Assembly: GCA_021324305.1 (NCBI GenBank)
Contig: JAJPJI010000015.1
Location: forward strand, 155,759 to 219,758
DNA from: Gammaproteobacteria bacterium
GTDB taxonomy: Bacteria; Pseudomonadota; Gammaproteobacteria; DSM-16500
Direction of reading: 5' to 3'
Length of the DNA: 64,000 bases
Below are positions 24,938 through 33,495 of this stretch, one piece after another (within the stretch, counting starts at the first letter, position 1; every line of letters begins with the position of its first letter). The notes beneath the pieces were generated by a model. It saw only the letters and a list, made by a program, of their open reading frames with translations. It was not told where the DNA came from and ran no database searches. The translations under genes were made by a program, and so were the position numbers.

Positions 24938-25933
24938 ATGCTTTGTTTAATGATGGATCAATTGTTAAGCCGGATATTATTGCAATTCATATCCAGACTG
25001 AATTTAAAAAAAATAATCATGATGATTGCCATGCTGGCATGGATGTCGCATTCGTGTTTTGCCGCAACCACACATCACACTGCTTCAGCAAATAAACCGG
25101 GCACACACAAGCAAACACGCACACTCGCTCATACAAAACAAAAAAAGGCCAAATCAAAAGCGGGCAAACTGTCCAGACAGAAAAAAACCTCGCACCGTAA
25201 ATCAACTACGAAGAAGCCCAAAAAGAATCAGCGCAGAACCGTCAATTCCACGCCAATAACAACAACAGAAAATCCGCGCGCAAAAATCAATGTCGATAAC
25301 ATTGAACAAGCACATCTTCCCGGATATTTATTAACTTCTATCGAACGAAACCTCGTGGATTTTGTTCGTAAAACAGTTGCCACGATCCGCTATACCGCCT
25401 ACAAGCTGGGTGGTACTCGCATTGATGACTCACGTGGCATTTATGTTGTTGACTGCTCAACCTACGTTGACCATATCCTTAAAACTGTCTACCCCAATGC
25501 TTATACCAGTCTGACATCCTGGACCGGCTCGGAAAAGCCCACTTCTGATGACTTTTATCATTACTTCATTAATCTTTCCGGTGAATCACGACACTGGAAC
25601 ACGATTGATGACGTGGAAAAACTCCGACCCGGCGATGTACTCGTCTTCCGCTATAAGAACCGTTCCGGAAATGAAACCGGCGGACATGTGATGGTTGTCA
25701 TGGATAAACCTGTGCGTGATGGCAATACATTCATGGTGAGAATCGCCGACTCGGCGCCATCGCGCCACAGTGAAGATACACGTACACGGCATACATCCGG
25801 TATCGGAATTGGCACAATGTTACTGAAAGTCAATCCAAAAACCTTTCAGCCTTATGCCTATGCCTGGAAAGTGGGATCACGCTGGGAAAGCAACGTGAAT
25901 TTTGCCATGGCGCGGCCCGTAGACGTCAGTTAA
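24938..25933 (+). CDS. Secreted NlpC/P60-like cysteine peptidase with a Lys-rich linker
   Basis: A 331-residue exported protein. The N-terminus carries a hydrophobic signal (IIMMIAMLAWMSHSCFA). Residues 45-110 are a disordered linker rich in Lys, Thr, Ser and His, and about 125-330 a papain-like domain: VVDCSTYVDHIL with Cys173, GGHVMVVMD with His250, and RIADSAPSRH with Asp271, plus the LRPGDVLVF strand typical of NlpC/P60 and related amidases. The likely role is cutting peptidoglycan stem peptides in the periplasm, the basic linker binding wall or DNA. AGGAAA precedes ATG 24938; a later Met cannot be excluded. It stands alone. Confidence 0.75.
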   Translation: MLCLMMDQLLSRILLQFISRLNLKKIIMMIAMLAWMSHSCFAATTHHTASANKPGTHKQTRTLAHTKQKKAKSKAGKLSRQKKTSHRKSTTKKPKKNQRRTVNSTPITTTENPRAKINVDNIEQAHLPGYLLTSIERNLVDFVRKTVATIRYTAYKLGGTRIDDSRGIYVVDCSTYVDHILKTVYPNAYTSLTSWTGSEKPTSDDFYHYFINLSGESRHWNTIDDVEKLRPGDVLVFRYKNRSGNETGGHVMVVMDKPVRDGNTFMVRIADSAPSRHSEDTRTRHTSGIGIGTMLLKVNPKTFQPYAYAWKVGSRWESNVNFAMARPVDVS

Positions 25934-25948
25934 GTGGCTGCTCACACT

Positions 25949-26031
25949 GTCATTCCCGCGAAGGCGGGAACCTATCCATTCATGGACACCATTGCGCAAT
26001 GAAAATGGATTCCCGCCTTCGCGGGAATGAC
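25949..26031. repeat. 83-bp BIME-like element with perfect 22-bp terminal inverted repeats
   Basis: Left arm 25949-25970 (GTCATTCCCGCGAAGGCGGG plus AA) is the exact reverse complement of the right arm 26010-26031. Each arm is itself a hairpin (CCCGC-GAAG-GCGGG type). It lies between convergent genes and may act as a bidirectional terminator. It resembles small non-autonomous palindromic elements common in gammaproteobacteria. Confidence 0.75.
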
Positions 26032-26040
26032 AAGAATAAC

Positions 26041-26092
26041 CTTGCACACATGACATGAAAAGCTTGCACACATGACATGAAAAGCTTGCACG
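26041..26092. repeat. Tandem 22-bp repeat, about 2.4 copies
   Basis: The unit CTTGCACACATGACATGAAA plus AG occurs at 26041-26062 and 26063-26084, then CTTGCAC begins a third copy. It lies between the BIME-like element and the 3' end of the DoxDA gene. Meaning unknown. Confidence 0.7.
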
Positions 26093-26132
26093 CTTGCATG
26101 GAAAAAACCGCACGTTCACACGAAAAAACCAC

Positions 26133-27248
26133 TCAATAAACAATCTCACGGTGAATGATTTGACTGTTCCGAAGAGTCAGCTCCCAACGTTTGCCATCGA
26201 TGGAATACAAACGCAGCTGATACTGACCCGGCACCATGTTCAGGAATTTTATTTCCGGAACCAGGGTAATATTGGCCTTGGCGCTTACAGGGGCTTCAAT
26301 TCCGTATATGCCAGTCTTGATTCGATTATAGGCATAAACATTGACTATGTTATTCTGTGGCAGTGCGCTCAATTGCTTCCCTGACCACAATTCTATAATG
26401 GTGCCATCTGGATTCAGCAGCTCGGCGCGAATGATATGACATGGCTGTGAAGGTGCCCCCGCATCAACGTAAGCAGTAAACGTAACCGCGCCATCAGGCG
26501 ACAGAACACCATCGCTGAGATTGACATGGTATTCAACTGGACTAACAGGCCCAGGATGGTAACGTGAAAAAATGGCACCGCGATAATAATTATAAGTTGA
26601 TAAAGTAAAAAATACCGTGAACACAAAAAACAGAATACCTGTGCGCTTCAGGGTCTTGTATGACCAGGGGCCGCTAGCGAAGGTGATAAACCATGCTTTG
26701 TCAGCCAGCGCCGGATAACGACGTAATAGCCAGCTGTCAATTGAATAGATTGAACCGCCAGAGAGAGCCAATGTTAATCCGATAGAAAGATTAGCGACCG
26801 ACATGGTCCATTCATCAATGCATGTACCACCCTCCCATCCAAATATGACCATCAATGCAATACTGAGCAATACCGTGACAAAACCTGCCGCGCGCGTAAA
26901 AATGCCTGCTATCAATGCCGCTCCGCTTAATAATTCGACCAGACTAAAAACAATGATCGCTGCGTATAACAAATAGAAATGCTGGAGAAGAAAGCTGATT
27001 ACGTCGCCCACACCAAGCAATGCACCCGGCATCGCGCTCTGTAATTTATTTGCCATCCATTGCGTTGCATATGGATTCAATTTTTGCGGTGCATAAAAGA
27101 ACCGGCGCGAGCCTCCGCCCCAAAATATCCATCCCTGAACAAATCGGATGCATAAAATGCATAAGCCTGCAATTCGCCATTCGTAAAAGGCTGGCATCGA
27201 TAATGAGTAGTTGACATTGTCCCTGTACATGAAAATTCCCTGCTTCAT
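26133..27248 (-). CDS. DoxD/DoxA fusion, thiosulfate:quinone oxidoreductase-like
   Basis: A 371-residue inner-membrane protein. The N-terminal 200 residues form four to five helices of the DoxX/DoxD family (RIAGLCILCIRFVQGWIFWG, VELLSGAALIAGIFTRAAG, FGWEGGTCIDEWTMS). After a further helix (GILFFVFTVFFTL) comes a beta-rich extracytoplasmic domain (CHIIRAELLNPDGTIIELW, VPEIKFLNMVPGQYQLRL) that corresponds to DoxA. In archaea DoxD and DoxA are separate subunits that oxidise thiosulfate to tetrathionate with quinone as acceptor; fused DoxDA forms exist in bacteria. Thiosulfate activity here is inferred. A Met seven residues in (about 27230) is an alternative start. Confidence 0.75.
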   Translation of the reverse strand: MKQGIFMYRDNVNYSLSMPAFYEWRIAGLCILCIRFVQGWIFWGGGSRRFFYAPQKLNPYATQWMANKLQSAMPGALLGVGDVISFLLQHFYLLYAAIIVFSLVELLSGAALIAGIFTRAAGFVTVLLSIALMVIFGWEGGTCIDEWTMSVANLSIGLTLALSGGSIYSIDSWLLRRYPALADKAWFITFASGPWSYKTLKRTGILFFVFTVFFTLSTYNYYRGAIFSRYHPGPVSPVEYHVNLSDGVLSPDGAVTFTAYVDAGAPSQPCHIIRAELLNPDGTIIELWSGKQLSALPQNNIVNVYAYNRIKTGIYGIEAPVSAKANITLVPEIKFLNMVPGQYQLRLYSIDGKRWELTLRNSQIIHREIVY

Positions 27249-27403
27249 TACTGCCCGGATAACGTAACACCAGATACAGTCACAATCTCCCAGTGTTACG
27301 CAATGAAAATAATGCTTTCCTTATACGAGCATAATGATTCTTTATCTGCATGAACAACATTGTTTGAATGGCTGCCCGTCATTCATCTCATGCCAGTGTA
27401 TAA

Positions 27404-27868
27404 TCACATTGGTTTATTTGTCATTAAATAAAATACCATTATCAGGCTTATAAAAGCCGGCCATCCCAGGCAAAACCAGTATCTAAAATAGCGAAAATAG
27501 AGTGGCGGCAGTGCTGTATTTGATTGATGTGCGGCAATCGCCATGTCGCGCAGTTTTAACTGAAGATAAACTACTGGAAACCAGCAGCAGGCAGCGACAA
27601 GATAGCCTATGATTGATCCCCAGATCCAGAAAGACGATAGCGAATACCCTCCAAGATATACCAATCCCAGTCCTGTAATCGGCTGTATAATTCCGGATGT
27701 CGTCGTAAATATCCAATCTGCGAAAACCACATAGCGCGCTGTTGTTGCAATGATGTATACATCACGGGTTCTGTGCGCCAGAAACAGGTTACTTGCCGTA
27801 CCGATCCCTGTTCCAAACAGAATTGTCGAACTCACAACATGAATGAATTTCAACCAGAGATACAGCAT
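27404..27868 (-). CDS. DUF2269 family membrane protein
   Basis: A 154-residue inner-membrane protein with four hydrophobic helices. LKFIHVVSSTILFGTGIGTA near the start and DWIFTTTSGIIQPITGLGLV in helix 2-3 are the hallmarks of DUF2269, whose members are predicted to be small heme- or redox-linked membrane proteins without proven function. The C-terminal helix (FCLGWPAFISLIMVFYLM) is also typical. It sits 155 bp upstream of the DoxDA gene on the same strand, so co-expression is possible but not shown. Confidence 0.75.
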   Translation of the reverse strand: MLYLWLKFIHVVSSTILFGTGIGTASNLFLAHRTRDVYIIATTARYVVFADWIFTTTSGIIQPITGLGLVYLGGYSLSSFWIWGSIIGYLVAACCWFPVVYLQLKLRDMAIAAHQSNTALPPLYFRYFRYWFCLGWPAFISLIMVFYLMTNKPM

Positions 27869-27992
27869 GAGTTTTTTAGCTCCAGGATAAGATTCGCAAA
27901 TAATTCAGTATCCTACAAAGCGGCAAAATGATCCCGCTTCGATACTGCCGGACAAATAAAGTATAATAATTAAATAATATCAGGGATAACCT

Positions 27993-28553
27993 ATGCCAGA
28001 CAAAAAACGCATTTTCCTGTATATCGCAATACTGATACCTGTAGCGATGATTCTCGTGACCGCCTTCGAAGTTTATTTCCACCAGGTTTCCTTGAATCCA
28101 AAATACAATTTCCTCTACATCCTGTCTAAAAGTGAATATGGAGCAGGATGCTGGTTAAAAGCAAAAAGCCAGTTCTATCCGGAAACCAGCACAGATAAAA
28201 AAGAAACACCGCAACCAGATACGGATGCCTGCAAGACAACCCAGTTTTATATCTATGATTTTTCGAAAAATACGAGCACGGCTATAACCCAGGATGAAGC
28301 AAAACAATTAAAACTGTCTCCTGCATACCAGACCGTCTCTCCTGATGGTTTTGACATCAGTTATTATTGCACTTCATCAGAAGTGCTTGACTGGCCTTTG
28401 ATCAATGTCAATAACCTAGATGTATGCGTGAAAAAAAATGACTACACAAAACGACTGCATCTGCGTCACTACACCACCGGAGTGAATGGCTATTACAATT
28501 TCTATTTCATAAGCTGGATTTTGAATAATAACGCAAGCACTCCCGGGAAATAA
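27993..28553 (+). CDS. Hypothetical protein with one N-terminal membrane anchor
   Basis: A 186-residue protein: one N-terminal helix (FLYIAILIPVAMILVTAFEV), then an extracytoplasmic part with four or five Cys residues (GAGCWLKAKSQF, DACKTTQFYIYDF, YYCTSSE, NLDVCVKKN) that could form disulfides. No known family. The next gene, a DUF2157 membrane protein, begins 10 bp after its stop, and genes of that family are often paired with a small anchored partner, so the two products may form a complex. Confidence 0.6.
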   Translation: MPDKKRIFLYIAILIPVAMILVTAFEVYFHQVSLNPKYNFLYILSKSEYGAGCWLKAKSQFYPETSTDKKETPQPDTDACKTTQFYIYDFSKNTSTAITQDEAKQLKLSPAYQTVSPDGFDISYYCTSSEVLDWPLINVNNLDVCVKKNDYTKRLHLRHYTTGVNGYYNFYFISWILNNNASTPGK

Positions 28554-28563
28554 GGAGACCAGC

Positions 28564-29460
28564 ATGACTCAGGATTCATCCGCAAATGACAGCCGCATCC
28601 TGAAAATATTCAACTATGTCGGCGGAACATTGATATTTTTGGGAATCGCATATTTTATAGCGAACAACTGGTCAATCCTGAATAATTTCACCAGGATATT
28701 TACCACGCTGGGGTCGGCGATAGCCGCATTTATGGCAGGCGCCTTGTTTCACGCATCACACAAATATGAGTCTGCCGCATCCGCGTTTTTCATGATTAGC
28801 GGATTGCTGCTGCCAATCGGGCTGGGAGTCACACTTATTGTATCGAATGTCTCCTGGGGCCCGGAAGAAGCCAATCTTTTGATTTTCGGAATATCCCTCG
28901 CAGCATTCATGCTGGCACTGTTTTATTCTCCCAGGGCCGTTTTTCTGTTATTTACCATCATTTTTGCATCGCTGTTTTATCTGAGCCTGATCAGCTTTTT
29001 GACCTCGGAGTATACGTTCTACTATGATCATTTGCTTGATTATGAAGTGATTGCTCTCGGTTCCGGTTATATTTTCCTTGGCTATTACCTGGATTCCAAC
29101 AACTTGCCAGCGCTGAGCGGACCCCTTTATTTTTTTGGCGGATTATTTGTCCTGTTTGAAAGCTTTACCATGGGCAGCAATTTTTTTATTGGCTATAACC
29201 AGCCCAGGTGGGAAATCGTTACCGGCATTCTCATTATTTTATCATTCGCGTTTTCAGTTCCGCTAAAAAGCAAATCTTTTCTGTATCTGGGCGCGATTTT
29301 CCTGATTTTATACATCGGTGACATTTCCAGCCGGTTTATCGAGCTGTTTGGTGACCTTGGCTGGTCACTGATTCTCGTGATCATGGGTCTTGTGTTAATG
29401 CTGATAGGCTATCTGGTCTTTGTCATCCACAAAAAAATCAACCGTATCAAGCTTGATTAA
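28564..29460 (+). CDS. DUF2157 family polytopic membrane protein
   Basis: A 298-residue inner-membrane protein with about nine helices. The start (ILKIFNYVGGTLIFLGIAYF followed by ANNW) is the DUF2157 signature, where the NW pair follows helix 1. Later helices are plain hydrophobic segments and the C-terminus is basic and cytoplasmic. Family function is unknown. GGAGACC stands before ATG 28564, and the upstream anchored-protein gene is 10 bp away. Confidence 0.72.
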   Translation: MTQDSSANDSRILKIFNYVGGTLIFLGIAYFIANNWSILNNFTRIFTTLGSAIAAFMAGALFHASHKYESAASAFFMISGLLLPIGLGVTLIVSNVSWGPEEANLLIFGISLAAFMLALFYSPRAVFLLFTIIFASLFYLSLISFLTSEYTFYYDHLLDYEVIALGSGYIFLGYYLDSNNLPALSGPLYFFGGLFVLFESFTMGSNFFIGYNQPRWEIVTGILIILSFAFSVPLKSKSFLYLGAIFLILYIGDISSRFIELFGDLGWSLILVIMGLVLMLIGYLVFVIHKKINRIKLD

Positions 29461-29478
29461 TCCACACGTATCGACTCA

Positions 29479-30213
29479 TCATCCTTTACCCAATGATAAA
29501 GACGGCAGCGATTGCTGCGCGCTTTCAATCCAGGTTTGCGGCCGCCTTGTTGAGCGGCTGTAGATAAAAAATCTTAATTCAGCATATGACTGTTTGGCAT
29601 ACCCAACCGCAGATTTACTATTTTCCTCATCGGTGATAGCCATTTTGACAACTTCATTATCCGCATTTTTTCTCCTGAAAAAACTCAATATATCGCCCGA
29701 AGATTTTTTAATGTCATCCAGCACCGGCCTTCTGTGGATTGGGTTAAGCAGCAAGAGCTGCTTGAATGGCTCTGAAATACCATTCCAGTCCTTCAATGGT
29801 TTCTTTAAATCCTCGGTCTTGATGAGAGGCAAAATGGTTTCCGCAAGGACAAGAAAATTTTTGTCCGATGTAACCTGCTTGCCGCCGCTTTCTATACACC
29901 AGACATATATGTCATATAATCGGCTTAACTTTTCCTGGTACTGCCGTACATAATCAGCGCGTCCAAAAAATTCATGCGACAATCCCATATAGGCAAGACA
30001 AACAACCAGGGCAGCCACTGTACCCATTGATCCGATAAACCAGGCACAGCCGATCAACGCAGCCACGCATTCAGTCCTGTGATCATAGCTGCATAATTCA
30101 TCGTAGTCATGGGTAAAATCACGGATTTCCTGGTGGATAAACGCCTGGTGCATTCTATTTCCGCGTTCAAATTTCAGATTTGCATAATCAATATCTATCC
30201 TTGATGATGTCAT
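29479..30213 (-). CDS. Hypothetical protein with a central membrane hairpin
   Basis: A 244-residue protein (start at 30213, ATG with AGGAG upstream; GTG 30222 would overlap that site). The N-terminal 50 residues are soluble and His/Asp-rich. Residues about 50-80 form a strongly hydrophobic hairpin (CVAALIGCAWFIGSMGTVAA followed by LVVCLAYMG). The remainder is helical and charged, ending with Ser/Arg-rich sequence. No family recognised. A membrane hairpin inside an otherwise cytoplasmic orphan is a frequent layout of Legionellales translocated proteins, but no signal proves it. Confidence 0.5.
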   Translation of the reverse strand: MTSSRIDIDYANLKFERGNRMHQAFIHQEIRDFTHDYDELCSYDHRTECVAALIGCAWFIGSMGTVAALVVCLAYMGLSHEFFGRADYVRQYQEKLSRLYDIYVWCIESGGKQVTSDKNFLVLAETILPLIKTEDLKKPLKDWNGISEPFKQLLLLNPIHRRPVLDDIKKSSGDILSFFRRKNADNEVVKMAITDEENSKSAVGYAKQSYAELRFFIYSRSTRRPQTWIESAQQSLPSLSLGKG

Positions 30214-30275
30214 GCCTATCACTCCTGTTCAAAAACAAATTCAAGATGTGTAATCAGCATTTTTTGAATTTGCGT

Positions 30276-30358
30276 GGATCTCGGGAAAGTTTAAACATAA
30301 TTTAATCATCTTACGTGATTCAGGAATAACCTTGCAAGATGGCGCTTTCCCGAGATCC
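30276..30358. promoter_or_regulatory. 14-bp perfect inverted repeat in the divergent promoter region
   Basis: GGATCTCGGGAAAG at 30276-30289 and its exact complement CTTTCCCGAGATCC at 30345-30358, 55 bp apart. It lies between the divergent orphan gene (minus strand) and the entericidin (plus strand). It may be a regulator-binding pair looping both promoters, or a transcribed stem. Confidence 0.5.
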
Positions 30359-30411
30359 CGGTTATTATAAGATCATGGGTTCATGCAATTTCTGGCAATC
30401 TGGAGCAACCT

Positions 30412-30564
30412 ATGCGAACCATATTGAAATCAACACTGCTTCCACTTTCACTCTTGGCAATTCTGATTTCCCTTTTGTGCAGCTGCAATACCGTACAAGG
30501 CTTTGGCGAGGACTTGCAGCAGGGCGGCGAAGCACTGCAACAGGCTGCCAACGAAAATCGTTAA
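30412..30564 (+). CDS. Entericidin-like small lipoprotein
   Basis: A 50-residue lipoprotein. A signal peptide (TLLPLSLLAILISLLCSC) with a lipobox ends at Cys25, followed by NTVQGFGEDLQQGGEALQQA, the amphipathic helix that defines the entericidin A/B family. Entericidins are small envelope lipoproteins linked to stationary-phase lysis in E. coli. GGAG lies eight bases before ATG 30412. The stop overlaps the stop of the convergent patatin gene by a few bases. Only one copy is present, so there is no toxin/antidote pair as in ecnAB. Confidence 0.8.
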   Translation: MRTILKSTLLPLSLLAILISLLCSCNTVQGFGEDLQQGGEALQQAANENR

Positions 30565-32378
30565 CCTGATTTATTTTTATGTGTATGCAGCTGCCGCATC
30601 GTTTCTGTATAGCCGATTTCAATTAATTTCCCTGCTTCTTCAGGATTTGAATGCAGCAATTTAAACCTGCTCAAGTCCAGATTGACAAAAACATTGGCAG
30701 CCAATGCATTCTGCTTACCCTTGGCCAGCGAGCCTACAAATATTCCGCGTAAAAATGTATCAATAAAACTCGGATATTTATATTTACTTTTCCCCAAGCC
30801 AAACCGCGAAAGAAACGCCTCAGTGAAAGTCAAAACAGGTGGAAACCGGTATTTTTCGGCATGCGGCGCAAAACTATTCAAATCAACGGCGATCACTTTC
30901 CCTTTATGGCCGATATACTCCCGCATCACATCAACGGGCAGGTTATTCAATAAACCTCCATCAAGATGAATATCTCCATTCAACAGCATGGGCGGTATGA
31001 TTCCGGGAAGCGATGTGCTGGCGCGAATTGTTTCCCATAACATGCCAGTGCGATGAATTGCTTCTGAGTTATTCGATAAATTACAGGAAACGCAAAAAAA
31101 TGCGAGCCACATATCCTCTATCATTTTTTGGCCAAAGGCTTCCTGCTGTGCCTGTGTAAATTTCTTTGCATTGAAAAGCGAAATCACTGGCCAGGTCAGA
31201 CTGCGCAATGCAATGGATTTCCTGGAACTAAACACAATGTTATAAAATTTCTCGTGCATTTCATCGTACGACTGGTTCATTGCATAACACGCAGCGACGA
31301 CTGCACCAGCACTCGTGCCTCCGATAATATCGATAGGAATTTTCGATTCACGTATGGCTCTGATCGCACCCAGATGCGCCCATCCTCGAGTGCCGCCGCC
31401 ACTTAACACAACACCTACCGCCTTGCCGCGCATAAAACGCAGCAAGCGTTGAATGTCATTTGTTTTGTCAAGACGCACATGGTGATGAAAACTGAAATCA
31501 GCAAGAGCAAACCATGCTGAGGTGTTACTGGGTTGGTCAGTGTTCTTGTGATGCAACAGCAGCAATACAGGATCTGCGCGTAAATGCAATCGTCTGCTTG
31601 TGATTTTATCAAGCACATGACTGTCAATCTCCGGGTGAGAATCACCAAATGCAGCTATATAAATCTTGTCGGCTTTGCTCAGGCATGCTTTCGCCAGCGG
31701 CGAATCAAATGATCTCAGAATATAGATATGCCGGTGTGAAGCCTTCCTGCTTTTCACCATTCGCGAAATCATTTCATTAACACCCGCGAGACTCATGTTA
31801 GGATCACGAAATTCAGGCTGATAATCGGAAAAAAGTGTCATCCTGCGAAAATCCTCTGAGTGGACGGCGATTTTTTCAAAAAAATTTTGCAGCGATACCT
31901 GTTTGCTTGCCGGCACGACAACAATATGCCTGATATTTTTTGCCGCTGATATCATTTGTATGATGCTCTTGGAACGCGTGATGATTGGCTGCAATGCGGC
32001 AAACATGACTGCTGGATAATGATGGCATATGTCAAGAAAATCTTCCGTTTTCAAGCGCAGCAGGTGTGAATCCTTCAAGGCCCGAATGGTCAAGGAACGC
32101 GGTTCGCTGGAAAGGGCTCCCAGCTCTCCGACTGTTTCACCGGGATCGATATGACCGAGAATTCTGGATTCACCCGTCGATTCAGTGACTTCTGCGGATA
32201 GCTTTCCAGCGACGAGCACATAAACGCTTTCAGAAGGGTCCCCCTGATAAAACAGAATCCGGCCCTGCGCCAGCTCGACCTGGGTAAACTTTCCGATAAG
32301 CCGTGCGTCTGCATCTGTACCCAGAGATGAAAAGATGCGGCTAGACAACAATATATCCCTGATATCCTTTGTTTCCAT
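30561..32378 (-). CDS. Patatin-like phospholipase with N-terminal cyclic-nucleotide-binding domain
   Basis: A 605-residue protein of the neuropathy-target-esterase type. Residues 10-130 form a cNMP-binding domain (GRILFYQGDPSESVYVLVAG, DPGETVGELGALSSEPR). About 150-310 is the linker seen in bacterial NTE-like proteins. Residues 320-500 are the patatin domain: oxyanion GGGTRGWAHLGAI, nucleophile Ser356 in GGTSAGA, catalytic Asp473 in LDGGLLNNLPVD. It should hydrolyse phospholipids or lysophospholipids, with nucleotide binding as a switch; whether the cNMP pocket is functional is not clear. No membrane helix or signal peptide. Candidate virulence lipase. Confidence 0.88.
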   Translation of the reverse strand: METKDIRDILLSSRIFSSLGTDADARLIGKFTQVELAQGRILFYQGDPSESVYVLVAGKLSAEVTESTGESRILGHIDPGETVGELGALSSEPRSLTIRALKDSHLLRLKTEDFLDICHHYPAVMFAALQPIITRSKSIIQMISAAKNIRHIVVVPASKQVSLQNFFEKIAVHSEDFRRMTLFSDYQPEFRDPNMSLAGVNEMISRMVKSRKASHRHIYILRSFDSPLAKACLSKADKIYIAAFGDSHPEIDSHVLDKITSRRLHLRADPVLLLLHHKNTDQPSNTSAWFALADFSFHHHVRLDKTNDIQRLLRFMRGKAVGVVLSGGGTRGWAHLGAIRAIRESKIPIDIIGGTSAGAVVAACYAMNQSYDEMHEKFYNIVFSSRKSIALRSLTWPVISLFNAKKFTQAQQEAFGQKMIEDMWLAFFCVSCNLSNNSEAIHRTGMLWETIRASTSLPGIIPPMLLNGDIHLDGGLLNNLPVDVMREYIGHKGKVIAVDLNSFAPHAEKYRFPPVLTFTEAFLSRFGLGKSKYKYPSFIDTFLRGIFVGSLAKGKQNALAANVFVNLDLSRFKLLHSNPEEAGKLIEIGYTETMRQLHTHKNKSG

Positions 32379-32573
32379 ACAACTCCCGGTATCGACCGAA
32401 TTTAAAAATCTTAAATTTATTCAATAATAAATGTTATGTTTTGTTTAAAACCCCTTACCGTATGCCTGTATACATAAGCATATCCTAATAATTTTATTAA
32501 ATATCCTCATAAAATCTTAAGAATGCCATGTTATCATTTTTGAACATAATTTAAACAACGAGGGGTGGACGAT

Positions 32574-32951
32574 ATGAAGAAGAGCCTGATTGTATTGATT
32601 GCCTTGATCTGCGTACAAACCGCCGCGTTTGCAGATGATACCGCCAACATCAAGATCCGAATTAACGGTGCCATTCATGACAATCGATACTTCCTCTGCC
32701 TGCCCAATGTCGGCTGCCTTAGCATTCTTGCCGCCGAAAAAGGCAAGGTATACCCTGTCTTCCATCCCATCCAGATGAGCGGCATTTTCGTCACCGATGT
32801 GAGCTCCGGTTATCAATTATCGCCTCAAGGATTGCCGTCGTCATGTGATGTGACCGTGGATACAAACAAAACTATCACCATCTCCGGCAGCATAACAACC
32901 ACAAAAAATAATGGTGTGCGCGTAAATCAGCTGCATTGCTCAGTCAGCTAG
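32574..32951 (+). CDS. Small periplasmic protein, unknown function
   Basis: A 125-residue exported protein. ATG 32574 (GAGGGG eight bases upstream) gives a standard signal peptide (KKSLIVLIALICVQTAAFA). The mature domain is all-beta (IKIRINGAIHDNRYFLCLP, IFVTDVSSGYQL, KTITISGSITT) with four Cys residues likely paired. GTG 32565 would add three residues. I know of no function; sandwich-like exported proteins of this size occur in Legionella and relatives. It stands alone. Confidence 0.65.
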   Translation: MKKSLIVLIALICVQTAAFADDTANIKIRINGAIHDNRYFLCLPNVGCLSILAAEKGKVYPVFHPIQMSGIFVTDVSSGYQLSPQGLPSSCDVTVDTNKTITISGSITTTKNNGVRVNQLHCSVS

Positions 32952-33096
32952 AAATGATCATCTGACGCGGCATGACCCTGATCCGCATTAACTCTCTTTG
33001 ACTCCGCGCGGTACCTGCCGCGCGGTATTGTTGCGTGAATCTCACCGTGGATTGCCGTGATCCGCAATGACAACCAACTTTTAAACTGAAACCGGC

Positions 33097-33488
33097 ATGC
33101 CAATAGACCAAAACACGATAGAACGGAAATACATCAAATTCCTGCAACTTACGAAATGAGACGTAATACTTAAGGCAGGATACTGCAATGGATATTCCTT
33201 CATCTGGCTGTATTTGAAATCGATTAGTCTGGAACAGTTATTTTTCGATACCTTGAATAAAATTTCTAAATGCCGAGAAACGGCAACAACAAAATCCTGA
33301 AAATGCTGCTCATGCATAACAATGAGCTGGCGACCCTGAAAAATCATCAAGGACAAACGCCTCCGCATCTTGCATTGTTTGATGATTCAATTTCCTTTGC
33401 TCTCAACAATACTTCGTCTGCAGGCAACAAAGCCGGGAGTGACAGCAAGGTTGAACCCAAGAACCTGTTCCCGTGCGCTCTGAAATAA
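33097..33488 (+). pseudogene. Decayed paralogue of the ankyrin/cysteine-protease gene
   Basis: Frame 1 from ATG 33097 reads MPIDQNTIERKYIKFLQLTK, a TGA at 33157, then AGYCNGYSFIWLYLKSISLE and LFFDTLNKISKC. This matches the start of the intact protein at 36776 (GYCHGFTLLWLYKMSIGQ, FYDTIKNIAACK), including the putative catalytic Cys. At about 33270 the coding sense moves to another frame, giving an ankyrin-type segment (NNKILKMLLMHNNELATLKN followed by HQGQTPPHLALF) and ending at 33488. Most of the protease domain, including the His/Asp part, and several repeats are deleted. It is thus a broken, internally deleted sister copy, 3.3 kb from the intact gene. Confidence 0.7.
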
Positions 33489-33495
33489 TCGGAAC

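Noticed and set aside
32403..32440. Possible PmrA box between the patatin and periplasmic genes
   Set aside because: AT-rich sequence gives partial matches on both strands but the second TTAA is never at the right distance.
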